From JBBDMW01 sp040878005 (GTDB lineage Bacteria; Chloroflexota; Dehalococcoidia; Lucifugimonadales; Lucifugimonadaceae), in the NCBI GenBank assembly GCA_040878005.1, contig JBBDMW010000067.1, positions 1 through 49,920 of the forward strand: a DNA stretch of 49,920 nucleotides, written 5' to 3'. The notes beneath the pieces were generated by a model, which saw only the letters and a list, made by a program, of their open reading frames with translations, was not told the DNA's origin and made no database searches. The position numbers were made by a program, and so were the translations under genes. The stretch's first letter is position 1, and the number at the start of each line of letters is the position of its first letter. This document shows, piece after piece, positions 26,322-36,429 of this stretch.

Positions 26322-26621
26322 ATGTCCGTGGGAAGCGATGTGCGGGAATGGGCGGCCAGCGCCTGGGAGGGTGGAATAACCAACGTGGGCTGGTTCTGGG
26401 CCGTAGTCGCGATCATCCTGAATGTGCTGGCGACGTCGCTGATCGTGGCCGCTGTTGTGGAGGGGGGCCAGACGGAGCGAGTGCTGAACAGGGTAGCCCT
26501 GGCTGCGCTGATACCGGTGGTGGTGCTGGTCTCGCTACAGGTGCCCTACCGTGGCCAGCGGATGCGGGCACAGCGGCGGATTGGAAGCGCTGCGAACCCG
26601 ATTGGCGGAGGCGGGCGTTGA
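26322..26621 (+). CDS. Small two-span membrane protein, unknown function
   Basis: This is a protein of 99 residues. I start it at the ATG at 26322 because a GGAGG lies five bases upstream; a further ATG 21 bases earlier is inside that site's upstream region. It shows two membrane segments, roughly residues 22-44 (WFWAVVAIILNVLATSLIVA) and 55-75 (ALAALIPVVVLVSL), separated by a short acidic/polar loop. The tail is basic and Gly-rich and probably cytosolic. No family is recognised. It stands alone between the MoxR operon and the NERD helicase gene. The clear ribosome site and clean hydrophobic pattern support a real gene. Confidence 0.62.
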   Translation: MSVGSDVREWAASAWEGGITNVGWFWAVVAIILNVLATSLIVAAVVEGGQTERVLNRVALAALIPVVVLVSLQVPYRGQRMRAQRRIGSAANPIGGGGR

Positions 26622-26751
26622 AGCGGGTGGTCACAGCCCGGCACCGCCCATGAATGACCGTGAAAAATAACGACGTCCAATGGTGCAGATCGCGCGTTGG
26701 AACCGATGACTATCGGAGGTATATCGGCCCTTTAACGTTTACCGGCGAGTT

Positions 26752-28443
26752 CTATACGGGCGCCGATTGCGGCTCGTTCCGTTTGAACTGTTCCAGCATT
26801 GCGCGAGAGCCCACCACCACAACGTGGGACTTTGCGCGCGTCAGTGCGACGTAGATTAACCCGGCGCGTACGTTCTCGCTGAATTCCACCAGGACCACTA
26901 TGGGCCGCTCAAGGCCTTTGAAGCGATGGACTGATTCGTGGCACACGCGTCCATGCGTCGGAATGGGCGAATGCTCAAGCAGGAACGCGCCCACTGTCGT
27001 CCTGGCGCCGAAGATGCTCTTGGGTGCGGAACACCCGGAAAGAATTACGATGTCCTCCGCGTGGACTCCCTGCTTATTGACAAGCCTGTGCAGGGTGCGA
27101 CTGACTTCACGGTGCAAGGCGGATTCCGTTTCGGCCAATAAGTACTCGACAGGTTGTCCGGCCGGTCCCTTCGATACGAACCGGTCTCCCGGGTAATGCT
27201 TTAGCGCCTCTTCATGGATGGCCTGCGTGTTGCGGAGGTTCTCATCCAGTGGGAACTGCTCCATGCCGGCCGGTAATTCAAGCTCCCGGCTGTAAATGTT
27301 CTGGTGGTCGTCCATGAACGCGTACAGAACGCCGTTTTCACGTTCCTGCAGCGCCAGTTCCAGGGCGGGCCACCAATCAGGGGCGAAGTCCTGCGCTTCA
27401 TCCACAACTATGGCGTCAAAACGCCGACCGGGCATTCTCTCCAATGCATCGACGAGCATCTCAGGAAGCGTGATGTCATAGAACTCGCGTGGGTGCGGCG
27501 CAGCCATGTCCGGCACGTCAAGGCCAGCTTCCTGCACAATTTCCACGCACAGGCGATGAAACGTCCACGCGTGGAACGGCGTGTTCAACGCCGAGGAACG
27601 TCGCTCCAGTTCATCTGCGAGCGGACGGTTGTAGCACACCAACAGAGTGTCAAAGCCCTGTTCTGCGAGCTGGCGCGCCTTTTCAAACGCCAGGACCGTT
27701 TTCCCGGTTCCGGCGCCTCCCCGGATGAGAGCCCTCGGCCGCCCGGATATGAACCTCAGCAGGCCATACTGCTGTTGGGTCAACTCGGCGAATCGTCGCT
27801 CATGGTCGAGAATTGTCGCCCCGAGGGACACTTCAATTTTGATGGTGGGTGCGAGGGCAACTACCACGCGCTGAATGTTGTCGGCTCCCAGTGGAACCGG
27901 CGGCTCATCGCCTGCCCAGTAGCAAAAAAGGCTGGAGATACGTTGTGGCAGTGACTCCATCTCTCGCCTGTAAAGAACAATCTCGGGTGGAGCATCAGGG
28001 CCAAGGTTTGGGATCTTCGTGGTAGTGTCCGGCAGCACTATGCCGTGGGCCATAGTCACCTGCAGTGGCCCCCAGCCCGGCAGGCTTGTCAACTTACGGC
28101 GCAGATACTCCTTGGCCCTGATCGCCTGGGATACAGGACTCATGACGGTTTCAAGCTGGCCGTTTGGCAGGCGAGCAAACCATGTGCCGGATCCGCCACC
28201 CACTTCCAATGCGCCGCCTTTCACCTCCAGCACTGCAAGGCCGTAGTCGGGATGCAGCACTACGAAATCAGCTTCACCAGCAAGCGGCGGCCCAGATGAG
28301 CGCTTTTCCAACCACGCGACTGAGTAGAGAACCGTGTAGTCGCCAGGGAGGGACCGAAGCGCCTCATAAGTGACAGCTTCTGCATGACTGCCGTGCTGCT
28401 GTGCTATTTCAGCGAAGGAGAATTCAGGTATGAGGCGGGCCAT
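26752..28443 (-). CDS. NERD nuclease-related domain fused to UvrD/REP-like helicase
   Basis: This 563-residue cytosolic protein has an N-terminal NERD domain (about 18-130) with the nuclease pattern Asp59 in GEADF and Glu73-x-Lys75 in LEVKGG. A superfamily-1 helicase core follows: Walker A RGGAGTGKTVLA near 241-252, the DEAQD Walker B near 345, and the C-terminal motif HRFKGLERPIVV with VALTRAKSHVVVVGS. Proteins of this build occur as single genes and in some defence islands; their role in DNA processing is unproven. It has no helicase-accessory partner here. The frame is intact, and the neighbours on both sides are unrelated. Confidence 0.88.
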   Translation of the reverse strand: MARLIPEFSFAEIAQQHGSHAEAVTYEALRSLPGDYTVLYSVAWLEKRSSGPPLAGEADFVVLHPDYGLAVLEVKGGALEVGGGSGTWFARLPNGQLETVMSPVSQAIRAKEYLRRKLTSLPGWGPLQVTMAHGIVLPDTTTKIPNLGPDAPPEIVLYRREMESLPQRISSLFCYWAGDEPPVPLGADNIQRVVVALAPTIKIEVSLGATILDHERRFAELTQQQYGLLRFISGRPRALIRGGAGTGKTVLAFEKARQLAEQGFDTLLVCYNRPLADELERRSSALNTPFHAWTFHRLCVEIVQEAGLDVPDMAAPHPREFYDITLPEMLVDALERMPGRRFDAIVVDEAQDFAPDWWPALELALQERENGVLYAFMDDHQNIYSRELELPAGMEQFPLDENLRNTQAIHEEALKHYPGDRFVSKGPAGQPVEYLLAETESALHREVSRTLHRLVNKQGVHAEDIVILSGCSAPKSIFGARTTVGAFLLEHSPIPTHGRVCHESVHRFKGLERPIVVLVEFSENVRAGLIYVALTRAKSHVVVVGSRAMLEQFKRNEPQSAPV

Positions 28444-28742
28444 TCAACCTTCGCTTTCATTTCAATCTGCGTTGTATCCAATTTTGGCTCAGCGTTTCTG
28501 GCCCACCGGCCATAAGCACAGGCCCTGCATTGATTCAAACGGTCATGCGGCAGATGGCGCAACCGTGCATAACCGACAAGGCATCGGCGGCCAGCGACAT
28601 TTTGTGTGCCCTGCGAACGATTGGGTGGCGCCATAGCTCAACTGCCAAGCGCGCAGCGGCGGACCTGGCGCATGGTACCGGATGCCGGGGGCAACGCTTC
28701 TGTACGGTATTTGGCCGGATGGCTGGAGATTGCTTTGAGCAC
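28444..28742. other. Gene-free region upstream of NERD helicase
   Basis: About 300 bases lie between the helicase start and the terminator at 28743. Open frames here are short and lack ribosome sites or recognisable motifs. It should hold the helicase promoter; I see no convincing -35/-10 pair. Confidence 0.5.
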
Positions 28743-28776
28743 AAAAAAGCCCGCCCCTGTTAACAGGGGCGGGCTT
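28743..28776 (-). terminator. Strong intrinsic terminator
   Basis: A perfect 13-bp GC-rich stem (28747-28759 with 28764-28776) with a TTAA loop is followed on the minus strand by a run of six T (complement of 28743-28748). It stands 70 bases beyond the end of the broken surface-protein gene and is the clearest intrinsic terminator in the window. Confidence 0.9.
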
Positions 28777-28846
28777 GAATGTTCATGGAGCCGGCGCGGG
28801 CCGAAACCTTATCAGGACATGGTCACATGTTGGGCTATGGCAATCC

Positions 28847-30076
28847 TCAAGAGCCGCTTTCTTTCTTGCGGGCCAGTGCAATCACAGCCACTGCGCCGCG
28901 TGCCATTGCAACGCCAACAACCGCACCAATAACCCAGACCCACCAGGCCACGGACGAGGCAGATTCAGGTTCGCCCGGGATTTCAGCACCTGGAGTCGCA
29001 GTCGGGCCTGCGGTGGCAGGCGGAACTATTGTTATCTCCCCGCCAGGTAAGACGATCACCGCCTGTCCATCTCCTGGTTCCGCAGTGACATTAACCGGGG
29101 CACCAGGCGCGTCTGGAGAGGTGTGGGGATTGAAGTTGGGGCTGGCGGTGATGAGCCTCCACCTCCGCCTCCCCCGATGTGGGTGTCGCGGTTGGGGTGG
29201 GAGCAGGTAGTGCAACCTGTAAGCTGCCTACAGAAGCCGACGTTACCTCTGTTCCTGCCTCGTAGAACGTCGTGCGGAAATCCTCATCCTGGATTACCTG
29301 CAGCAACGGGTCGCCGTTGCCGACCCTCTCCATGACGAAAGTCATGACGGTTCCGCTTGTGTCAGTTGGCCCATCCTGCAAGGAACACGCGAAAACAGTG
29401 GCGGCATCGCTCAGCACTCGCGCTGCGGCGGTTGAACTCCCGCCTGAATAGAGATCACCACACTGGGGATCCCTGATCTCAACCACTGCAACATCGTGAA
29501 CAATGCCCACCTGCCCGGTGCTTGCTGCGTCCACCAACTGTGGGGCCCTGCCCGCTTCTGCCTTCCCTGGGCCGGGTCATGGCCATGACACCCAGGATTT
29601 CCGGCCTCTCCGCGAGGTCGGGCAGCAAGTCAACTGGAACGTATGCCTCCATGAGTGAGTCCCACGCGTGGTTAACCCATCCGCCGCCTTGCTCCAGGAA
29701 TGTGGTGATTTGGTTGGAGTTTTCCTTGAGAAGGATCATCACGCCGACAGAGCCTTCGTGGAAGAGCAGCGTCTGTGATGCCGTCTCGTGCGAAGCCGCG
29801 CCTTGCTGTTCCACCAGGGCGTTTAGCTGTGGGGCCAGTTTTGGATATTTTGGGTCGGGAGGCGACCATTTGTGGGCCGGAGCATGCACAGCGGCGCCCG
29901 GCACTTCGCCAAAGGCCGCAGGTACCCCCACCGCCGGCGAAGCCAGATAGCAGTGCCATCGTCAACACAATCCCAGTCCTTGGGATGACGTGCCAAATTA
30001 ACCGAAGCCGGTGGATATGCGGCTCCTTCACCCAGTCAGGCAATAAGCGGCGAGTTCCATGTGGCTGGTGGCGCAC
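28847..30076 (-). pseudogene. Secreted membrane-anchored protein split by three frame changes
   Basis: Four overlapping minus-strand pieces read as one protein when single-base shifts are allowed. A signal-peptide-like start (ILVLTM-type hydrophobic stretch, about 29940-30000) joins near 29935 to a mature domain beginning VPAAFGEVPGAAVHAP (to about 29560). That joins near 29545 to the piece starting QLVDAASTGQVGIVHD (to about 29190), and then to a PT/PAT-rich linker with a final membrane span and a basic tail ending LARKKESGS (28847). Each junction lies at a G or C run, so either sequencing indels or gene decay could explain them. The protein would be a lumenal domain on a C-terminal anchor; no family is recognised. 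A strong terminator follows. Confidence 0.7.
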
Positions 30077-30159
30077 TAGTCATGATGACGGGCGAAAACG
30101 CCTGGGCCAAGACTGTCACAAGAAGCCCAGGCGAAATTCAAGTTGGCCTGGTTGTGGGC

Positions 30160-30732
30160 TCAGAAAAGGTTTCTGGGGATGCTCTCCGGCGCATGGTCCT
30201 GGTGTGCACGGATGAACCTGCGTATGAGGTCCTCATCGAACTCCTCAAGGTGCAGGACACGCCGCCATGCCGTCACCGCGATCCTGGATTCCATGTCCGG
30301 GTACGGCGATACTACGAACTGTGCAGGGTCACGTGGAACCAGTTCGATGAGTTGCTCGACAAGCTCATCACAACCCTGTGGACAGTTGTAGTGAAGGCCA
30401 ATACCGCCGTGCTCAAGGTTGTGAACCAGGGCCTCGTCCGGGATCACGTGGTCGTAGAATCCCCAACGAACCGGTGCACCATCAGGGGCTCCCTGCACAG
30501 GTTCCGTGAACCAGTGTGGTCCTGAAGTTGCCGGAGTGGTGCTGTACGGAGGATGGCTGGCACCGACGAGTATATGTAAGGCCCCGTCATCCGGAGCCTC
30601 ATCCACTACTGGTTCGGGTGGAGTGCTGTCACACGCCATACTGACCATCAACATGGCGAGTAGGATCGCGCCGAAGAGAGCGCTTGTCCTGTGCCAAGCC
30701 AACCTACTGCGTTGTTTGCCGCGTACATGCAT
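30160..30732 (-). CDS. DUF3105 lipoprotein
   Basis: This protein of about 190 residues starts at the ATG at 30732, which gives a basic N-terminus, a hydrophobic segment (LFGAILLAMLMVSMAC) and a lipobox Cys. The longer in-frame start at 30888 would add an Arg/Pro-rich stretch before the signal. The mature part matches the DUF3105 pattern: HPPYSTTPATSGPHW, then WGFYDHVIPDEALVHNLEHGGI with its His, and two Cys in YNCPQGCDE. DUF3105 proteins are exported and of unknown activity, common in Actinobacteria and Chloroflexota. It lies upstream of the broken surface protein on the same strand. Confidence 0.82.
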   Translation of the reverse strand: MHVRGKQRSRLAWHRTSALFGAILLAMLMVSMACDSTPPEPVVDEAPDDGALHILVGASHPPYSTTPATSGPHWFTEPVQGAPDGAPVRWGFYDHVIPDEALVHNLEHGGIGLHYNCPQGCDELVEQLIELVPRDPAQFVVSPYPDMESRIAVTAWRRVLHLEEFDEDLIRRFIRAHQDHAPESIPRNLF

Positions 30733-31594
30733 TGCATCAACTCTATTCTTTGGAGGGCGCGGGAGTGCGATATACGCAGTGCGCCTAGAACTCAGTCTGT
30801 CTTCACCGCGGTCCGGTTGCGGCCGCGCCCGATAATTGCGTTCGTCAGTGAATGGCCTGATCGGAAGGCATGGCGCCACGTCCTTCAAGCCCGTGCTGAC
30901 CTCAGGATACCTGCGACCACACCAACAACGGAAGTGATGACATCATACGCGGCGCCCAAATGCGGGACCGGAACGTTACCAACCCTGGTGGCCTGAACGT
31001 TCAGCAACTGGCAAGACTTTGCATGAAGCACAGCCGAAATTTCCGGCGGGTGGTACTGGCGGGACTAGCAGATGATGCCGACGCTCCTCAGGGGCGCGTG
31101 AAACCTGGCGGCAACGGCTGTTAGTGTTGCTCACGTGTTGATGGTCCACCGCATGTCGCTCGAACCGGGCTTTGCTGTGCTGCCGGGACGTGTTGTCCTC
31201 CAAACGCTTGATTTTGAGTTCGTTCGCGTCAAGCCGCGGTAGAACGTCGATGCAGAGTACTGGCCACAAATGGTCGAATGTGTATGTGGCCGCAAGCCAA
31301 CCCGAAGCGCGGCGATGGAAGCACGAAAATAAGGTGATTCGCCTGCCTTCGCGTGGCAGCCCACACCTACACCAAACCCGTATCCACCGGATAGCACTGG
31401 CAGCATCATCTTCATGCTTCTACATTCGTGAAGGTGAGTTTGAATCTGGCGGGCAATCGCGGGACATCATTCAATCTGCGCGGTGAGTCCGGCACTTAAA
31501 CAATCGATGACTTTGAGATACACAACCGCGGTGGCATGATGTCACCGGCCGCTGAACGTTCCGAGTCCGGAATGAGCCAGCGGGGAACACCAGC
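30733..31594. other. Long gene-free region before giant surface gene
   Basis: About 860 bases without a supported gene separate the DUF3105 lipoprotein (minus) from the giant surface protein (plus). Open frames on both strands are short and their translations show no signal peptide, family motif or good ribosome site. The region is likely to carry the promoters of both genes. I found no strong hairpin or repeat in it. Confidence 0.5.
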
Positions 31595-34500
31595 ATGCGA
31601 TCAGACATTCGACGAAATCTTGGCTTCCTTTTTGCCGGCACCTTTGCCCTGGCTTTAGCGCTGGCACTTCTTGCGACGGTTACCTGGTCACCCCAGCCAG
31701 CCGCAGCGAGCGTGACAGGCGCTGACGTGGTGACCGTCGCCGACGGCGATTGGTCAGACACCTCCACATGGAGCACTGGTGACGTACCCCAGGCAGGCCA
31801 GTCTGTAGAAGTAGCAGCGGGCCATGTAGTCACTTTCGACGCGGACGCTGTGGTTCAGCGGCTGGACATCTTCGGGGTCTTGAAGTTTTCCCGGACCACG
31901 TCGACCCGGCTGGAATCGCGCGGCAACATCATTGTTCGAGAGGGTGGTGAGTTGCTGGCCGGCACGCCGGACAACCCGCTGCCGTGGAACGTGGACGCTA
32001 CGATTGTTTTCGACGTGCAAAACGGAGAAGACTTCGTTGGCGGGGCGATGTTCGACGAATCGGACACCGGCCTCTGGGTTTTCAATGGCGGCCGATGGGA
32101 GTCCCACGGCGCTCCGGTGGAACACACCTGGACAAAACTGGCAGACGATGCGGTGGCTGGATCAGCGTCACTGGTTGCCCAGGGAGATCTAACCGACTGG
32201 CCTGTCGGCGGCGACGTGCTCATCACCGCGACTGGCAGGAACATCTCTCAGAGCATTGGCACGACCGACTTTCCGACTGAAGATGAAGAGCGGCAAATTG
32301 TTGCAGTCACCGACCAGGGCGACGGCACGACGCTGGTGGAGTTCGATGCACCGCTGACCTATGACCACTCCGGGTCGGGTGATGCGCGGGGTGAAATAGC
32401 GCTCTTGACCAGGAACATCGTCGTGACGTCCAAGACGGACCAGCGCGCCCACACGCTCTACATGTGGGGCTCGCATGGAGCGCCTACGCACACCCAGTTC
32501 AAGAAGCTGGGGCCAGACGTATTCGGCAGGTACCCGATTCACTTCCACGTCATGGCTGAGACGTCTATCGACAAGGTCATTCGCGGAAACGTGATCTGGG
32601 ACTCCCTGAACCACTGGCTGGTTGTTCACAACTCCCTGGGAACGCTTGTCGAAGAGAACATCGGTTACCGGGCCCTCAGGACCGGCTTCTGGCTTGAATC
32701 GACAGGCGCCGGCGAGATGGGCCCCAAGCCCATGGGCAACACGTTCATCAACAACCTGGCGTGCAAAGTGAGTTCGTTTAATACAGCAGACAGGCGTATC
32801 GGCGCCTTTTACGCTGAACGTGAGAATCACTTTATTGGCAATGTAGCTGTAAGCGTCAATGGTTCGACTGAAAGCAGTGGATATCACTGGCCAGAGGCGA
32901 GCATTCAATCTGCTGGGCACACGTTTGTGCAGAATGAAACGCACTCGAGCGCTGCTCTAGGATTATTTGGTTGGCAAAATACTGGCGATTACCACATCGT
33001 GGACTTCACCACATGGCGCAATACCGAAGGCTTGAAGTGGGGAGCGTATCTCAACAACGTTCAGTTTCATGGACTCAATTCATTTGGGAACATACACGCA
33101 AACTTCCGCGCTCGCGGCAACCGACCGTTCATCCAAGACTCGGTATTGAAGGGGGAGGCTGACTACCCCACCGAAAACGGCTTGTTCATAGACTTTTACA
33201 CGTTGCCCCCAAGCCCAAACAATCCTGGTAGGACGTACCGCAACGTGCTATCAGACCACGCAAATTACGACATAAACCACTTGAGTCAAGTGGATTGCCA
33301 GCTCAGTGGAGAGAAATGTACTCCGACGTTCAATGCGATCGTTGGCACGTCGTTATTGTCTGACAATCCCATCCGATTTGGGAACGATTGGAAGACCTCC
33401 GATACGTACTTCGATATCCAGAACTGGGGCGGCGTCCGTTCAGATCTGCCTACGTCCTTTCGGCTGACAAGGCCAGATCAGCCAAAGCCATCTGAGAACG
33501 CGTTCTATGATGAAGCATTCGATGCCTGGGTGGACCCTGACCATGCGGTGCCTACCGAATGGCCGCTGCCCCCGACTATTGAATGGACCAGCACGCCGTC
33601 CTCACTGGGTGATTCACCGGTAACCTTTGAGGTCGACGCCGAAGGACTTGACAACGGGGTCGGAGACATTCAGTTCTTCGTGGATGAATTTGAAGGTGGT
33701 AATCCGTGGGTATCGGAATACTTCCCAAATTCCGACCTTGGCGGTAAACCAGTTGCTGTGTTGGACAAGGCTGATCTCAAATATCGATTTGGGCTGGAGA
33801 CGCCTCCAAGGGGGACGCTCAACCTAAAGGCGTCTGCATTGCTGGATCTCCTACCAGACGGCAATTGGTCAGCAAGATTTACCCGGACATTCACGACTAC
33901 AGGTGGCGACTATCTGTTCAAATACGGTGCCAATGATGGCATCAGGCTGTACCTCAATGGGGAGTTGATCAAGGACCAGTGGTCTCTTTCATCAGCCTGC
34001 TGCTCCAAGTCCGGCACCGTCGAACAGTCCCTGGATGCAGGCGAACACACCGTTACGGTTGAATTCTTTGCCAAAAGCGGGGACCGAGCGCACGTGTCGT
34101 TTGATATGTACCGAGTGCTATCAGGCGGAGATTTGTCAGGCACGTTCACGTTTGATCCTGCGGAGTGGCCGCGGAAGTATGCTCGCATCTACGCTCGTGC
34201 GTACAACCCGACCACAAGCCTGTACGCCTACACACCCGTGCTCACGTACCGCAACCCCAACTTCGTGCTGCCTGTACCAGACGACTCGGACTCGTCGGGG
34301 ACTACAGATGAACCAGGAGCTTCACCAACGCCCTCGGCCACGCCGGCAAGTTCGCCCATTGCCATACCGACGGAAACCGCGTCAACCACTGAAATGACGG
34401 TCGAACCAGAAGCGGATACGTTCGTTAGGGACGGTGTTGCGGCGGGGGAGAACTTCGGTGAAGAGCCTGATCTGGTGGTCAAGACTTCAGACAACGGATT

Positions 34501-36409
34501 CAACCGTCACAGCTTCCTAAGGTTTGAACTGTCTGGTATCAGCGGTCCTGTGACCAACGCACAAATCACCCTTTACCCGTTGACTGTTGGAATGGAAGAG
34601 CCATTCGCAAACCAGGCCTCGCTAGTTTCCAGCGAATGGAACGAAATGGCGATGACGTGGAACACGAAGCTGGATGGTGGCGATGTAATAGCCACATGGG
34701 ATATTTCCGGCACTAGTCCGATCACGTTCGATGTCACAAACGAGGTGCGAGCCGCCCTGTCCGAAGGCAACAAGCTAGCAATAGTTATCTCGGCTCCTAC
34801 CGATGCCGGTGCAGGAGCGTGGGTGGCGTATGGGTCGCGTGAGCACGACGGAGGCGGGCAACCTGAACTGGCCATCCAGATGTCAGCCGTACCTGTAGCC
34901 AACGCGGGTGAAGATCAAACGCTGGTGGATACAGATGACGATGGATCTGAGACGGTCACTCTCGACGGCTCTGGAACGGATGATCCGGGAGATTTGATCT
35001 CCAGTTACGTGTGGACGATCGGAGACGTTGAGATAGGCACCGGCATTGCGCCGGAGGTCAATTTGCCGGTAGGTACCCACTCAGTGGTTCTAACTGTCAA
35101 CGACGGGCTGGGTGGGAGCACCACCGACGAGGTGACCATCACTGTGGAGCCTGCCGCTGAAGAGGTGGCGGCCACAGAAACTCCGTTTCCTACGGCGACA
35201 CCTGTGGATTCTCCCACTCCTGTGCCTACTGCTACTGCCACTTTGGCACCTACGGCAACGCCTCAGGCAACAGCTACTCCAACGCAGACGGCTCCGGTCT
35301 CATCTGCACCGCCACCCCCACCATCAGGCGGCGGCGGGTCTTCCTCGCCTGCTCCCACGCCCACACCCAGCCTTTCCGTACCCACGTCCCCACTGAGGGC
35401 AGTAGCTCAAGCCGGTGATGAGGTAGCGGTGTTGACGTGGGATCAGCCGTCAGATAACGGTGGCAGTGCCATATCTGGTTACAGGGTTCTCGTGATCCCG
35501 ACTGGTAAAACCATTTCGGTCCAGGGCACCGATAGGAGAACCACCATTACCGGCCTTGAGAATGGTGTGGTTTACCGGTTCCAAGTGTCTGCGGTCAACT
35601 CTATCGGGATGAGCAATGCATCAGCTCCATCCAATGAGGTGATTCCGGTCGGCCCGACTCCAGTGCCGACTCCAGATACTGAGCAGATGCCGACACCCAC
35701 ACCAACCCCTGTGTTCTCGGCGCCGGAACCGCCACCGACTCCAGAGAAGACTGCCGACGTGGAACCTACAGTGGAGAGCACGCCTCTCACACCGGCTGCC
35801 ACGCCAACTTACATACCGACTCCAAATGCACAGGCTACTGCGACACCGGTTCCTGTGGTTGAGCCGACAACCACACCATCACCTGAACCCGGAGAATCGG
35901 AATCACAGACTCTGCAACTGACGCCAGGATGGAACCTGATCTCGTTCAACGTCTCACCTACTGATCCAGACATCAGGACCGTGATGGCGTCCATTGAAGG
36001 GCAATACACAGAGGTGAGCACCATCATGGGAAGCTCGGCCGTTGTGTTCAGGCCGGACCGGTCCGATGACCTGAACACACTGCGAGAGTTGGACACCATC
36101 CACGCTTACTGGATAAGGGTGGTCAGCGAAACGACTCTGACGATTGAAGGGACGCAAGTTCACAAGTCGTCGCCAATTGAACTACACGAAGGGTGGAACA
36201 TGGTCAGCTACAGGCCAGCGACGCCGTTGCCTGTAATAACTGCTCTTGGCTCGATATCCGGCAAGTATGACGAGGTGCGAGGGTTCGAGGTCGAAGGGAT
36301 GTCTTACTTCCCGATGATCCCCCGGGAGCTCAATACCTTGAAAACCATGCATCCAGGCCTCGGCTACCTCATACACGCCACGGAGGAAGCTGTACTCATC
36401 TACCCGTAG
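31595..36409 (+). CDS. Giant modular surface protein with G8 and PA14 domains
   Basis: This is a secreted protein of 1,604 residues. In order it shows a signal peptide (about 1-35), a G8-like domain (about 45-155, starting WSDTSTWSTGDVPQAGQSV), and a right-handed beta-helix region (about 250-640, with RYPIHFHVM and repeated FINN/HFIGN turns). A PA14-like domain (about 707-838) follows, then a DNRLRE-type carbohydrate/stabilising domain (about 933-1096), a PKD domain (about 1100-1185), a PT-rich linker, an FN3 domain (about 1265-1350), a second PT-rich linker, and two C-terminal repeats opening with GWNLIS (about 1445) and GWNMVS (about 1533). G8 plus beta-helix is the core of CEMIP-type glycan-degrading or glycan-binding proteins. 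No sortase or anchor motif is seen. It is probably surface-exposed and polysaccharide-active. Confidence 0.88.
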   Translation: MRSDIRRNLGFLFAGTFALALALALLATVTWSPQPAAASVTGADVVTVADGDWSDTSTWSTGDVPQAGQSVEVAAGHVVTFDADAVVQRLDIFGVLKFSRTTSTRLESRGNIIVREGGELLAGTPDNPLPWNVDATIVFDVQNGEDFVGGAMFDESDTGLWVFNGGRWESHGAPVEHTWTKLADDAVAGSASLVAQGDLTDWPVGGDVLITATGRNISQSIGTTDFPTEDEERQIVAVTDQGDGTTLVEFDAPLTYDHSGSGDARGEIALLTRNIVVTSKTDQRAHTLYMWGSHGAPTHTQFKKLGPDVFGRYPIHFHVMAETSIDKVIRGNVIWDSLNHWLVVHNSLGTLVEENIGYRALRTGFWLESTGAGEMGPKPMGNTFINNLACKVSSFNTADRRIGAFYAERENHFIGNVAVSVNGSTESSGYHWPEASIQSAGHTFVQNETHSSAALGLFGWQNTGDYHIVDFTTWRNTEGLKWGAYLNNVQFHGLNSFGNIHANFRARGNRPFIQDSVLKGEADYPTENGLFIDFYTLPPSPNNPGRTYRNVLSDHANYDINHLSQVDCQLSGEKCTPTFNAIVGTSLLSDNPIRFGNDWKTSDTYFDIQNWGGVRSDLPTSFRLTRPDQPKPSENAFYDEAFDAWVDPDHAVPTEWPLPPTIEWTSTPSSLGDSPVTFEVDAEGLDNGVGDIQFFVDEFEGGNPWVSEYFPNSDLGGKPVAVLDKADLKYRFGLETPPRGTLNLKASALLDLLPDGNWSARFTRTFTTTGGDYLFKYGANDGIRLYLNGELIKDQWSLSSACCSKSGTVEQSLDAGEHTVTVEFFAKSGDRAHVSFDMYRVLSGGDLSGTFTFDPAEWPRKYARIYARAYNPTTSLYAYTPVLTYRNPNFVLPVPDDSDSSGTTDEPGASPTPSATPASSPIAIPTETASTTEMTVEPEADTFVRDGVAAGENFGEEPDLVVKTSDNGFNRHSFLRFELSGISGPVTNAQITLYPLTVGMEEPFANQASLVSSEWNEMAMTWNTKLDGGDVIATWDISGTSPITFDVTNEVRAALSEGNKLAIVISAPTDAGAGAWVAYGSREHDGGGQPELAIQMSAVPVANAGEDQTLVDTDDDGSETVTLDGSGTDDPGDLISSYVWTIGDVEIGTGIAPEVNLPVGTHSVVLTVNDGLGGSTTDEVTITVEPAAEEVAATETPFPTATPVDSPTPVPTATATLAPTATPQATATPTQTAPVSSAPPPPPSGGGGSSSPAPTPTPSLSVPTSPLRAVAQAGDEVAVLTWDQPSDNGGSAISGYRVLVIPTGKTISVQGTDRRTTITGLENGVVYRFQVSAVNSIGMSNASAPSNEVIPVGPTPVPTPDTEQMPTPTPTPVFSAPEPPPTPEKTADVEPTVESTPLTPAATPTYIPTPNAQATATPVPVVEPTTTPSPEPGESESQTLQLTPGWNLISFNVSPTDPDIRTVMASIEGQYTEVSTIMGSSAVVFRPDRSDDLNTLRELDTIHAYWIRVVSETTLTIEGTQVHKSSPIELHEGWNMVSYRPATPLPVITALGSISGKYDEVRGFEVEGMSYFPMIPRELNTLKTMHPGLGYLIHATEEAVLIYP

Positions 36410-36429
36410 TAGATGGTTCGGCAAGTCAC

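Noticed and set aside
30733..31594. Hidden gene in the long gap before the giant surface gene
   Set aside because: All frames are short, lack ribosome sites and carry no recognisable motif or signal peptide.
34300..35900. DNA repeats in the PT-rich linkers as a tandem array
   Set aside because: The ACx/CCx-rich stretches are irregular codon repeats for Pro and Thr, not exact tandem units.
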